Source: Venturia oleaginea | Taxonomy: Eukaryota > Ascomycota > Dothideomycetes > Venturiales > Venturiaceae | Assembly: GCA_013176395.1 (NCBI GenBank) | Contig: JABMLP010000008.1 | Coordinates: 1,612,001 to 1,676,000 of the forward strand | Length of the DNA stretch: 64,000 nucleotides | Direction of reading: 5' to 3' | Part shown: one piece after another, positions 1 to 10,604 of the stretch | Position numbering within the stretch: position 1 is the stretch's first letter | Layout of the letters: every line of letters starts with the position of its first letter | Translations under genes and position numbers: made by a program | Notes under the pieces: model-generated | What the model saw: only the letters and a program-made list of their open reading frames with translations | Database searches by the model: none | What the model was told of the DNA's origin: nothing

Positions 1-527
1 CTCCTACCAAGCCTAAGCAACTCAAGTACGAGCTGGATACTGCCTTTGCAGAGCGCTGCAAGGTCTACGATGACTGGAAGGCAAAACAGGATGCTACACC
101 AAAAGGAAACTGCATGTCGCATGTCTTTTACGCTGAAAAGATACTGCCACAACATATTAAGGCTATACAGGACTTGGAGGCAAAGCACAAGTGCAGATAC
201 TGGCTACAGGAGGATGGCGATCCATCGCACGGAATCAACTCACTAAACTCACCTCCAGCCCTCCTTAAACGCGAAGCAGATCTCTTATTACTCACCCACC
301 CTCCAGAGTCACCAGATTTGAACCCTATAGAAGCTTGTTGGAACATCATGAAGGGTGGATTGGTTGGTAGAAAGTGGACAACGGTGGCCCAATTCAAGGC
401 AGATATTCAGGCAGAATGGGACCGTATTACACTTAAACAAATTCGTGACCGCATGAGGGAGATGCCCCAGCGCTGTAGATCAATTATTGAGCAGCCTCAA
501 GTGCGAATTCAAAGCGCTTTGTGGTGA
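1..527 (+). mobile_element. Tc1/mariner-type transposase, C-terminal part (cut by window edge)
   Basis: A reading frame open from position 3 to the TGA at 525-527 encodes the end of a DDE transposase of the Tc1/mariner superfamily. The second catalytic block is seen as EDGDPSHG, and the third as the family hallmark SPDLNPIEACWN, where the E/D of the DDE/D triad lies. The N-terminal helix-turn-helix and first Asp must lie left of the window. No stop or frameshift is seen in the visible part, so the copy may be intact at this end. The 3' terminal inverted repeat cannot be defined because the left end is missing. Confidence 0.85.
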
Positions 528-3108
528 TATCTGTACATTACTCTAAAATCACATATTGAGGCGGTCTGTGCGCCGTCAATTCTGGCCAACCCGTGTATGC
601 TATTCCAGATTAGGTAATAGTATCACGTGTATAGCCTTTTGGAATCAATCGAAGATCTACTTTGTATATAAACTCGAAAATTACTTTTCCTGCCTCAAAC
701 GCTCGAGAATCAAAATTAAAAGTACTAGATGCTGGAAATATCTTCCAAAGTTGGAATACGGGCCTTGCGATATCGCTCTTGCTGTAGTAATGTTTGTGAC
801 TACCACTTCAGCATCCACATGAGTAAAGATATCATGAGTCTCCTCGAGACTTCACAATCTTCAAATTCTCCTTATTTATGTACAAGAATGATAAACCATT
901 TTCCTCGTGTAACTCCCTCCAAAACCCAACTGCGACTCGTCCATAGAAAAAGCCCACAAACATAACTTCTCAATGGGCAACAAGCTCCAACCCCCGCTCC
1001 AACGAGCCCCAAGCCCTCATAACGAAGATGTCTTGACATATGAATAACAATTAAAGAAAACTCTTCCTCCTAACCGAAATACAACCCAGAGCCGAGTAGC
1101 CTCCAAATAACAACACATGATTTCCTTGTCGATCAGACACCCCTTTCAGTATACAGACATTTCCTCGACTCACTGATCTCGAAACCTAGAATCAAGCAAC
1201 TCATCCTTACCCTGAGAGAGAATGATCGAATTGGGAGGAAGAACAGTGGGGGGTCTACCGCGAGCATGAAGCCGTTGTGGTTTCCACAATTCGATATTGA
1301 CAAGATTGCCGTGTCAATTGCCGTACAATGGCGTTTCAGAGAGAGAGATTAAGGGGTCATGTTAAAGTGTCAATCTTCTGTATATTTGGTGGCTTCATCG
1401 CCTCTCAATTGAAGCCTCGTGCAGTTCTCTCAATACATTGAAATCTCGTCAGATATTGACTCCCAAGTACTATGGCACTTGGAAAAGATCCTAGACATTA
1501 GGAAGGATGTCAAGAGATCTGGAGATGTGAGATTTGCTAAGGCGATGGGTGAGGGCTTGGAGAGCGAATTGGTGTGGTTTTTAGACAATGGGAAGGAAGA
1601 AAGGGTACTTGTAAAGTTGAGAGATTTGTCTTTGAAGTGATGATTCGTACAGAAAATTGAGGGAAATGTTATTGGGTTGGGAATACTGTATGATGATAGT
1701 GTAGGAGTCAGGGGGATTCTGCGGTGCTAGAGCTTTGTAGATGGCGGAAGTAGTGATATTAGGTTCTTACCCAAGCTCTGCAAGTTCAAGAACGATATCG
1801 TTGAATTTCTGGCGACTTCAGGAATCGATCTCACCAGAAATTTATCGCCATCGATATCGATTTGAGGGTGTGCTATTGCAGTGAGCTAATTCTTACCGAG
1901 CGTCGATTGGTGCATTTACTGTGCCAGGTATTCTATTCAAGAGTCGGACTACTTAGCCACAGTGTCTACACGCTGGAGTGGATATGCCATGTCTATAGAA
2001 AGTCTCCTGGGATGAACGGCTCACCTATGCTTCTTGTGTAACCTTCTGACCGCTGACGGTTCTCGGATGGTTGCGATGACGCCAGGACGGTCTGCGGTCG
2101 ACTCCAGTTGTTGCGTTGTATATTGTGCGACAGGCAATTTGAACGCCCCATTCGTCGAAGAGGAAGATCTGCATTTGGTCGATGTATGCGGAGAGCTAGT
2201 CTTCGAGATAGGCAATAAGTGAATGTGGCGAGCGGGTGAGTAAACTCAACACCAAGGCGGCTCCTATCACGAACATGTTGCATATTGCGTGTCAACAGCC
2301 CTGGCCGCCCAAGTGGCCTTGAGATCGGGGGGTAGGGGACCCCAAAGATGTCCATACAGTCCCTAATTTTGCGTATAGTTGGCTGGCTAGCCCTCAGTTT
2401 GCGCTCAATAAGGCTAGGCTTCTCGTCGCATTCAAGGCGGACTAGAGGTTCATTTAGAACATGCTGAGGGAGACGATTGCCTCGTCATGACGAATGAGGA
2501 TTTTGAGATTTTGGCATTTTGTAGGATTATGGACGCGTAGACAATGAACTCGCTAACAAATAACTAGGATTGACATTGGAAGCACGGCATGGTGCGTTCC
2601 GTGGTTGGAGCGTTTGGCAACGGTCCGGGTGAAATGTCGAACTACGTCTCTCGCTGACCCTATTAAATTCACCGCTTGCGCCTAAAGCGACGGCGGTGTC
2701 TTTGTCAAGTCATCGCAATATCGCCTTCTGCTGGTTGCACGTTTCTTTGCACGCTTCTTGTTGGTTGACTCTGTCCATTTGAAGTCTAATGTTGTGATGG
2801 ATAAAACCATAGTACCGAAGTAAGAATTGTTATAGAAGCGATCGCTGTCGATGCTGAGCTTACCTTGATACCGTGCATCCAGATTTGGAAGCGGAAGGCT
2901 GCCTGCTCCTTCCAAGTCATTGACCCCACCCCTGGCGTGATACGACATCCATACTTGGCTCCAACAACTCGACCTTCCCTCCATCGCAGCTTCAACTCTC
3001 GACCGCACACACTCCTTCACTCATCCATCCAGCAACTATTTACACCCAACGCCTATCGATCCCAAAACAACCACAACGATATTCCACTCCCTGATACCCG
3101 CCGAAATC
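528..3108. other. 2.6-kb region without a supportable gene
   Basis: Short open frames occur on both strands but none shows a recognisable domain or a good splice model. The frame ending at 1640 on the + strand (about 70 codons from 1419, no ATG) reads like the C-terminal end of a real protein (acidic/basic helix-like composition) and may be a gene relic. The last few hundred bases before 3109 are the likely promoter and leader of the DUF2828 gene. Confidence 0.5.
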
Positions 3109-5337
3109 ATGGCAGAATCAAAAGAAGCTTCTGTACCTCGTCGAGCTTTCCCCTTCGAACCAATGCTCTTCGCCTCCGACCAGGAATTCGCCAAGTTTAT
3201 CGGAACTTTGAAGCCTTCTGTTGACCCCACTAAGATTGCCAAGGAGAACAATAATAATACAACTCTGACCGACAATGGAGACGATGCCCTCGTCTCAGCC
3301 AAAAATCCGCTCGTGGATTTGTACTATGAGAATTACGCGGCTGGCCAAATGGAGCAAACATTGGCCCAGGCCTGGAACCGGGATTCTTTGGCTACGCTTA
3401 AGATTTTGTGGTATGCACGCAGCATTCATCTCGGAAAAGGAACGCGAATGTACAGGGCACTTGGCTGGCTCTATCAACATCATCCTCAGACCTTCATCGC
3501 CAATCTGATATGGCTAGTGCGTCCTGTCATTGATATGACCCGCGCGAAGAAGAAGGAAAATGCGGCAGACGATAAGAAGAACGGTGCAGCCACTGCACCA
3601 TCCAAGCCACAGGACGAATTTGACATGATCGGCACGGCAGAGGCCTTGCCTACAAATCCAGCAGCCCTAGGTGCTTCAACAGCTCTCTATGATATTAACA
3701 ATGGTGCCGCACATGGCTACTGGAAGGATCTACCCAATCTACTCGCACTGGCAGTAAACGATCAATTGAAGGTCAACGGGAACATGGAGTCAGTGTTCCA
3801 TGTGTCTCCCGAGTTAGAGAAGCCACGACTTCGCAACTGGTCGAAGGAAAAGGCAAAGGAAGATCGCAACACCGAGAAAATTCAGCTCTTCAACCGCGCC
3901 AAAGAACTGTTCGAGAACGATGCCAACTACCGCGCGCTGCACCTCACCATAGCTCGACTCTTTGCCACACAGCTCAAGGCCGACCTTGGGATCTTTCGAT
4001 CGGGCAAGAATCTCAATAAGATTTCACTCGCTGCCAAGTGGGCGCCTTCTCCAGATGAGTTTCATGACAAGCATACCAAAATATCCGGTACCATAGCTGA
4101 GGTTCTCCATGCACATGATGAGATCTGTCCCAAAGTCGACAAGGCAGATCGTGCACAATATCTCATGTTTGCAAAGATGGCTTTGAGAAAGTCGGAACTC
4201 TCTCCGCTACGCAAGCAGCTGGAGGTAGTTGAGCGAGACATCGTAGGCAAAACCTTTGAGAACATCGGATACGAGCGCGTTCCTTCCTTGGCAATGGAGC
4301 GATACCAGAAGACTTTCATCCAGAAGGACGGGGCTCACTTTGGCGAGTACCTCGACAAGGTGGCGTCCGGCTCTGCAAAGATCTCCGGTGCCATTCTGCT
4401 CCCATCCCAAATGGTCCACAAGGTCAAAGAGTCAGGTCGAGGTATGGGGAAGGTGTCTGTTGTCCAACAGGCTGCCGCACAACGCGTCGTTGAAGGGCAG
4501 TGGGCATCGATCGTGAAGCGGATCAAGGACTCGGGTAGTCTTTCATGTTGTATTGCTGTCTGCGATGTCAGCGGCTCTATGTCATATCCAACATTCTCGG
4601 ACGGCACAACTCCCATGGACTCTGCAATTGGCCTGTCTCTGTTGCTTGCCGAGGTCGTTGATGGACCATTCGGTGGCCATATGATCACTTTCCATGACCA
4701 GCCCTCTATTCTCGAAGTCGGTGGCCCCAACGATAAGCGCTCTTTTCGCGAGAAGGTTGATTACATCTCCAAAGCGCCATGGGGCTCCTCCACCGACTTG
4801 GTTGCAGTTTTTGAGAAACTCATCCTGCCGACCGCCAAGATGCACAAGATCAAGCCAGAGGATATGGTCAAACAGGTCATTGTTTTTACCGATATGCAAT
4901 TCAATGCTGCGGGAGGTAGACACCCCCACGGAACCTACCACCCCGGGTGTGACTCGGACTCGGAATCACCAGAGTGGTCCTCCTCTTTCGAGCGCATCAA
5001 GCAATCGTATGCCGAGGCTGGGTATGAAATGCCAACCTTGGTATTCTGGAATCTGGCTGGTCGATGCGAGGATGTATCAGTGCCGGTCGGTGCGGAGGAG
5101 CCTGGAACAGCTTTGGTGAGTGGCTACAGCCAGGGCCAGCTCAAGGTGTTCTTGGACGGAGGCAAGTTCGAAGATTTGGAAGTCGATGAGACGATGGAGG
5201 ATGCGGAGGTACAGGAGGAAGACGGCGATGATTTGATTGATGTTCGGGTCACCAAGAAGCAGAAGATCAATTCGTTTGCGATTATGAAGAGGACGATTAG
5301 CCATCCGGCTTATGCGATGTTGAAGGTTGTTGATTGA
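3109..5337 (+). CDS. DUF2828 / von Willebrand-A-like domain protein
   Basis: A single uninterrupted 742-codon exon. The protein matches the DUF2828 family found in fungi and plants, whose members pair a helical N-terminal region with a C-terminal vWA-like domain. A MIDAS metal site is visible: DVSGS at about residue 486 (DxSxS), a Thr in SSTDL near 562 and an Asp in FTDMQ near 595. The C-terminus has an acidic stretch. There is no signal peptide or membrane segment, so it is probably cytosolic. The ATG at 3109 is the first in frame and sits in a good context (atcATGG). The biochemical role of this family is unknown; the fold resembles Ro/TROVE proteins, but RNA binding here would be inference. 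The next feature downstream is a dead LINE, so no functional neighbour helps. Confidence 0.9.
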   Translation: MAESKEASVPRRAFPFEPMLFASDQEFAKFIGTLKPSVDPTKIAKENNNNTTLTDNGDDALVSAKNPLVDLYYENYAAGQMEQTLAQAWNRDSLATLKILWYARSIHLGKGTRMYRALGWLYQHHPQTFIANLIWLVRPVIDMTRAKKKENAADDKKNGAATAPSKPQDEFDMIGTAEALPTNPAALGASTALYDINNGAAHGYWKDLPNLLALAVNDQLKVNGNMESVFHVSPELEKPRLRNWSKEKAKEDRNTEKIQLFNRAKELFENDANYRALHLTIARLFATQLKADLGIFRSGKNLNKISLAAKWAPSPDEFHDKHTKISGTIAEVLHAHDEICPKVDKADRAQYLMFAKMALRKSELSPLRKQLEVVERDIVGKTFENIGYERVPSLAMERYQKTFIQKDGAHFGEYLDKVASGSAKISGAILLPSQMVHKVKESGRGMGKVSVVQQAAAQRVVEGQWASIVKRIKDSGSLSCCIAVCDVSGSMSYPTFSDGTTPMDSAIGLSLLLAEVVDGPFGGHMITFHDQPSILEVGGPNDKRSFREKVDYISKAPWGSSTDLVAVFEKLILPTAKMHKIKPEDMVKQVIVFTDMQFNAAGGRHPHGTYHPGCDSDSESPEWSSSFERIKQSYAEAGYEMPTLVFWNLAGRCEDVSVPVGAEEPGTALVSGYSQGQLKVFLDGGKFEDLEVDETMEDAEVQEEDGDDLIDVRVTKKQKINSFAIMKRTISHPAYAMLKVVD

Positions 5338-5636
5338 GTTTGTTTGGGAGTTTGGGGGCGGCATTTGTCACTGGAAAAGCTCTTTGTTTACGATTCGCAT
5401 TGAGATGGATTAACGATTTATGTAGTAGAGATACCCGCTGATAGGAAGTTTAGTACGACGCCAGCAACTTTCGTATTCTCCAAAGCGAGAGCGATATCGA
5501 TGAATATCTGGCAATTTGATTTTGGGAAAACGCTGGGAATCCCTTAGCTAGTAGACTATGTAGCTGAGGTTTAGCATGCTCCAAAAACACCGAAATGGAA
5601 GTTCCTGGAAACCAAAGGACGATGAGATTTGATTTC

Positions 5637-6471
5637 CCTCAGATGCACATGGGAGGCAGAAAAGTGAGGTGAACGGAACACGCACTACATGCGGTAATCG
5701 AGAGAATTTACAACGCGTGGAACAACGGAAAAGGACAAGTAGCCAGCCTGCTGCTCCTTGACGTCTCTGGCACCTTTGACAAAGTGTCACACAAGAGACT
5801 CCTGCACAATCTACGGAAGAGGAAAGTTGATGAAAAGATAGTACGGTGGATCGCTAGCTTCCTAAGTGATAGAGACACACGAATCGTCATTGATGGCTCT
5901 AAATCTGACGAGTATGCGACCAAGACTGGGGCACCACAGGGATCGCCCCTATCCCCCTGTCTTATACATATTCTATAACTCCGACCTTATCGAACAATGC
6001 GACTCAGGTCATAACACGATAGCTATAGGCTATATCGACGCCGCAGCCATACTTGCATGGGGGAACACAGCAGAGGAAACGGGTAAGAAACTCGAAAATG
6101 CGCTAGAAAAGGCAGACTGTTGGGCAAAGACACATGCATCGAAATTCGCCCCGGAGAAGTTCCAGTTGACACGCTTTACAAGAACACGCACACGCATGAA
6201 CACAAAACAACCCATTCAGACGGCCTGTGGTAGCATTGGACCTAGGACAACATGCCAATATCTAGGCGTGACGCTAGACAGCAAGCTCCAGTGGAAGGAA
6301 CATATCGAAGAGATCAAGCGGAAAACCACGAAAACAGTGAACGCACTGTGCTCTCTAGGCAGCTCAACATGGGGCGTCAGTCTGCTAGATATGCGAAAAA
6401 TCTATCGCGCAGTAGTGGTCCCTCAGATGATGTACGCGTGCTCAATATGGTCGAATTCAGGGGCAAGATGA
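5637..6471 (+). pseudogene. LINE-A reverse transcriptase, broken
   Basis: In frame 3 the GGRK block, motif A (LLLLDVSGTFDKV, about 5742-5780) and motif B (APQGSPLSP, ending about 5958) are read. A TGA at 5670-5672 interrupts the GGRK..TEH block. At about 5955-5962 one extra base moves the continuation (LYIFYNSDL) to frame 1, which runs to 6471. The catalytic motif C reads YIDA at about 6031-6042 instead of Y-x-D-D, so the second Asp is lost. The thumb-like region (YLGVTLDSKLQWKEHI) follows. These lesions show the enzyme cannot be made. Confidence 0.85.
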
Positions 6472-6577
6472 AAGTCATACACGAGAAAAACGCTCGATAC
6501 ACTTCGGTCAATTCAGGCACGCGCAGCACGAACTATCTGCAGAGCATTCAGAGCAACCTCTAGGGCTGCCCTCGATA

Positions 6578-6703
6578 TCGAGACCTACCTGCTCTCAGTC
6601 GAGACCTACCTGCTCCCAGTCTAGTCCTACCTGCTCCCAGTCGAGTCCTACCTGCTCCCAGTCGAGTCCTACCTGCTCCCAGTCGAGACCTACCTGTTCC
6701 CAG
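6578..6703 (+). repeat. 21-bp minisatellite, six copies, inside LINE-A
   Basis: Six consecutive 21-bp units (6578, 6599, 6620, 6641, 6662, 6683) with consensus TCGAGTCCTACCTGCTCCCA+G differ at only a few positions. Since 21 is a multiple of three, expansion would keep the frame, adding seven codons per unit. It lies between the reverse transcriptase and RNase H parts. Confidence 0.95.
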
Positions 6704-6960
6704 GCGAGCAACAGATATGGAAACACAATACCGAAACCCTCAGCCGCATACTCTCATACCAAGATCTCCCCAAACTGTTAGACACTCAGCTCGGAGAACC
6801 AAGGTCAAGACAACGAACAAGCTACAATAGCCCATTATACAATATATACCGAGATACCAAGGAGAAGGGAGCAGTACATCTCGACAGGCGAGAGTTAATC
6901 CCACCGTTCTTAGCAGCACCATGTTGGCAAGGCCTGAAGATACACATCGCACCAAGTGAT

Positions 6961-7923
6961 GAAGCGGCATGCTCTGAACACGATTCAGTCGCCAGGATCG
7001 AGAGCAATACCTGTATCTACACAGACGGAAGCAGTATAGGTGGCCATACCGGTGCTGCAGCAGTCTGGCCGTTGAACCGACAGAAGAGAAGCACGTACAT
7101 GGGCCCTGAGACGACCTCTACGGTATACGCAGCAGAACTGCAAGGAATAAATCTGGCGCTGGATATGGTCTAAGCAGACATCGGGGCGGGGAACAACCAA
7201 ATAAGCATCAACATCTTCACTGACAACCAGGCAGCGATACGCTCGCTGACCAGGCTAGAGGGTCGATCAGGGGCACACATAGTCAAGCAAATTGTTGGAC
7301 GCATCACACAGATCCACGACTACGGAACAATCGTGAATGTACGATGGATCCCCGCCCATGAGGGGATTGACGGGAACGAGGCCGCTGACAAAGCCGCGAA
7401 GGAGGCTACCGGATGGAGAGAAGAGGGAGAGGGAGGACCGAGAGCTGACAGACCATTCGAGCTGTACCCACTAAGAACGACACTTAAGACATGGTGCTGG
7501 AAGATGGCAAACAGACTATCGCTGACCAATTGGAGGGCCGAGACAAAGGGGAAAGCCACGAGGAGATATACACCCAAGCCTACTAAAAGGGTGCTCCAGC
7601 TCCATCAAGACCGGAGCAAGCGAGAAAGTGCGATCCTCGTACAGATGAGAACTGAAAAGATCGGGCTTAAGGTCTTTCTCTTCAGCCGACGTGTCCCAGG
7701 TATCCTAGATTCCAGATGTGACTGCCGTGAGGGGACGCAGACCGTGTCCCAAATCCTTTTGGAATGCCGCAAGCTCCGGGACATCCGAAGAGAGGAACTG
7801 GGCCGCTTTCCAGGACGAAACAACCTCTGGACTATCCTGACTGCGCACAAGTTAGCCACTAAAGCCATCAGATTTATGGAACGTACGCGGATCCTTGGGA
7901 ATGGTGGGATCGAGAACGCGTAG
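6961..7923 (+). pseudogene. LINE-A RNase H and C-terminal domain, one internal stop
   Basis: Frame 1 encodes an RNase H domain with all four acidic active-site positions: YTDGS (about 7018), AAELQG (about 7132), FTDNQAA (about 7216) and GNEAAD (about 7372-7389). A TAA at 7171-7173 interrupts it; a C-to-T change of CAA would explain the stop. The C-terminal part has the usual RVPGI..C-x-C..C arrangement, though the His of the zinc-binding set reads Gln. The frame ends with TAG at 7921-7923. Confidence 0.85.
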
Positions 7924-8246
7924 ACGACGTCGTGCATTGGGGGGAGACTGTAAGTAGGCGGACAGCGAAACACAAGGCATTGCCTCTCGGAGCCTAGACA
8001 ATGCAGATTCGCTAGCAGGACAATCAGTATCTACAAAATCAGGCAAGGCATTTGGAGATAGTGGTTGAGGGAAGGAAGGGAGGATGGAGGGGACAGCTGG
8101 TCTTGCTTACATTTAGCAAGGCGAAGTGGGACGCGATGGATTTGTAATTTATCACGTGTCGGCTATCTGGTGAAGTCCACCTAACCGGGCATAGCTGCTG
8201 ATTAAGAGCGGCCAAAACCGAGTAGGATAAAATCAATCAATCAATC
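7924..8246 (+). other. LINE-A 3' untranslated region with (AATC)n tail
   Basis: This segment is non-coding and ends in repeats of AATC. It aligns through most of its length with 13725-14041, sharing blocks such as GGACAGCTGGTCTTG, TATCACGTGTCGGCT and CCGAGTAGGATAAAATCAAT. This marks it as the 3' end recognised by the LINE machinery. No target duplication was found for this copy. Confidence 0.8.
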
Positions 8247-8504
8247 TCACTTCCTCTTCATCAACAAGCCATCTTGAATCTGGCTTTCCTTTTACATTAT
8301 ATCAATGGGGCTTCAAGATATTAACAGGTCTGTAAAAGAGATTCGTGAAGGGGTTTGGATATCGTAACTACAGATATTCCAACGCCTAACCAGAACATGA
8401 TACATTATCTTGGTCGCCTAGGAGGCTTCATCGTCATGGTGAGAAGACAGCGATGTCTTTTCGGGGATGATCAGAGTAAGTGGAAAAGGGCTCGGATACC
8501 CGGT

Positions 8505-9250
8505 TTTACATTTACGAGCCTCTGCAAGCCTTCGATTCAATACGTATTCTAGGACTGAAACCGAATGGAGACCATAGAGTCGACCTAGAGGGTATATTCT
8601 TTCAAAGCTTTCGGAGTGAGATCAAATGATTATGGGTAAAGATATGGGGAAACATTATGAGGCAATGTTATTTGCGCGGGGCGAGTCTAAGTTCCGTTAT
8701 CGGTTATTTTGCAATAATTGTTAAACGATTTTGGCGATCATGTCGATAGTGGATGTGACGCTGCGATATATGAGAATTGGAAGGAATTGTTGGTGCTTGT
8801 GGGTAGATGCTGTCTGCGTATCTAGATCAGGGCGATGCGAATGAGTTGAACCGGCAAATACTATTCATGGGCGAGGTTTACGACGAGGCTGAGGTCTGAA
8901 TATAGCTAGGTGAAGCAACTTCAGACATTCCCAAGGCATTCTCTTTCTTGAACGATGTCAGCACTCTCGCCAAAAGGTTCAAAAACCTGTCCACGCTGGG
9001 AAAATCCTTTCGTGCAAGTTTTGCGGAGGTTGTGGATACAGCTCCGACCCGGAATATCCTCTAGTAGTCTTTTTCCAGCGCTTATGGTTCTCGCGAAGAT
9101 GGGTGCTTCAAGAGGCAGCTTCCAGCCGCGTCACTACTGTATATTGTGGCCTCGAGAGAATGCCCTGTTACGAGAAATGGGACTTACTGTAAGGTTTCTG
9201 CTTACGGACATAGAGGCCGTTGTTCATTTCTGGGCTTAGGATTGTTGATA
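8505..9250 (+). pseudogene. HET-domain (heterokaryon incompatibility) pseudogene
   Basis: Pieces of a HET domain are read in changing frames. They are YEPLQAFDSIRILGLKP (from 8513), then LWVDAVCV (about 8800), then DANELNRQILFMGEVYDEAE in another frame (about 8830-8895), then FSRRWVLQEAAS (about 9085-9125) in a third. These match the family order of PL..IRLL, LWIDAICINQ, MG.VY..A..V..WLG and W.RRW.xQE. Stops and at least three frameshifts separate the pieces. HET proteins trigger cell death when unlike fungal strains fuse, and their genes are often multiplied and decayed. How far the relic extends on either side is uncertain. Confidence 0.75.
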
Positions 9251-10604
9251 AGGCAATTAGCGACGGCCTGCCGATGACCTTCGAAACAGATATATTGATC
9301 TCCTTACTGCACGCTGCCGTTTATTATATCGGTTTTCACACTTGGAGGGCCAGTCGCAATGCAGTACGTTGTAATTTGTGGTGCGACTTCCTCTTGGTTG
9401 TAGCACGCGATTGTACGTAGATTCTGTGGAGTTGCGATAGCAGCAATGTTGGGATAAGCTTAAGAGGAATTGGCAGTGTTACAAACCGAATCGAACGCAA
9501 GGTGTTGGTTGTTAAGCGTTGTCTTGGGCAGAGTAAGGTGAGGTCTGTATAGATAGGCTGCGTAGATTTAATCACGACCATACTTTCCGGAACGGACCAG
9601 CATCACCTCAAAATCACAGATATAAAATACGTCCACTTCCGGGTACGATACCGCTAGGGATGTTTCTTCACTGACAATAGGCTACATGGCCAAAAAGCTC
9701 CTGAATCAGGGTTGAAAGGAATGAAACAAGTTTCTTAGAGGCCGAGATTTCGACAATGGCAAATTCCGAACGCTCGCTATCGCAGCATGCAATTCTGTTA
9801 CTACTAGCCAAGAAACGAGTGGTCTGAGTATAATAGAGATGTATACAAGGATATAGAAGAAGATGCAATCCAACAAGGCCACTTAGCCATCCACAACAAG
9901 ACCAGGTACACCAGACCACTCTATCACAACAATCCAGGCCCAAATCACACAATAATCACATACTTCCTCCTCGGTCTCACCCAAGCATCCACTACAAATG
10001 CTTGTGATATATCTTATCCATCTTCCAACGCTAACACACCGCTCCGTGCCGATCGACCTTCCCGATCGGTCAATGCCATCCCAGGAGGCGATCCGGATGC
10101 CCCCAGGGATTTTCAGAACAACTCGCAAAACGACATTCCAGTCACACGCCTTCCAGAAGATAAGAAATGCACTATTGTCTATCCCTCCCTTCTCTGGTCC
10201 AATACATGTCTTCTTTGTGAGACCTAAATCGCAGGTAGGAGAGAGAGCGGAAGGAGGACTAACCGAGCTTGATAGATGTGACTTTAGGATTCGAAAGCTG
10301 TTCCCTTTCCTGTTGCTCGATAAGAGCCTCAGGGGATAAGTTTGGTGCTTCTAGGTAGAGGGAAGATGTTTCTTGGCTATGCTAGGCCTGGGTTGATGTC
10401 GAGCCTGGCTAGTTTTGGTAGCTCTATCTGTATCTTGAAAGCAGGAGGAGCATTATCAGGAAGTCGATGATAAGACATACCAGCAGGAAATATATTCTTG
10501 TACTCCTGCAATAGTTGGGAATGCCGGATAGATAAGGCCAGTTCGTCCGTATTTTTTTCTTTCTGCCATCTTCGAATCTCCTCTTCTCGTGATTAGCAGC
10601 AGTC
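9251..10604. other. 1.35-kb region, no gene recognised
   Basis: The stretch just after the HET relic (to about 9420) may contain more of it. The rest has only short open frames without known motifs. The final part upstream of 10605 is the probable promoter of the protease gene. Confidence 0.5.

Larger units (their letters stand above)
5572..8246 (+). mobile_element. LINE-A: decayed Tad-like non-LTR retrotransposon, 5' truncated
   Basis: The relic holds, in order, reverse transcriptase remains (about 5572-6471), a region with a 21-bp minisatellite (6578-6703), RNase H (about 6960-7420), a C-terminal domain ending at 7923, a 3' untranslated region, and a tail of AATC repeats at about 8231-8246. 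The order and motifs fit the fungal Tad/I-type LINE ORF2. ORF1 and the endonuclease are absent. The copy is dead: it has stops, a frameshift and an altered catalytic box. Its last roughly 310 bp are homologous to 13725-14041. Confidence 0.85.

Noticed and set aside
2682..3302. Minus-strand frames opposite the DUF2828 start
   Set aside because: They overlap the promoter and first exon of the + strand gene and show no domain.
6578..6703. CRISPR-like array
   Set aside because: Units are head-to-tail without spacers and the genome is eukaryotic; it is a minisatellite.
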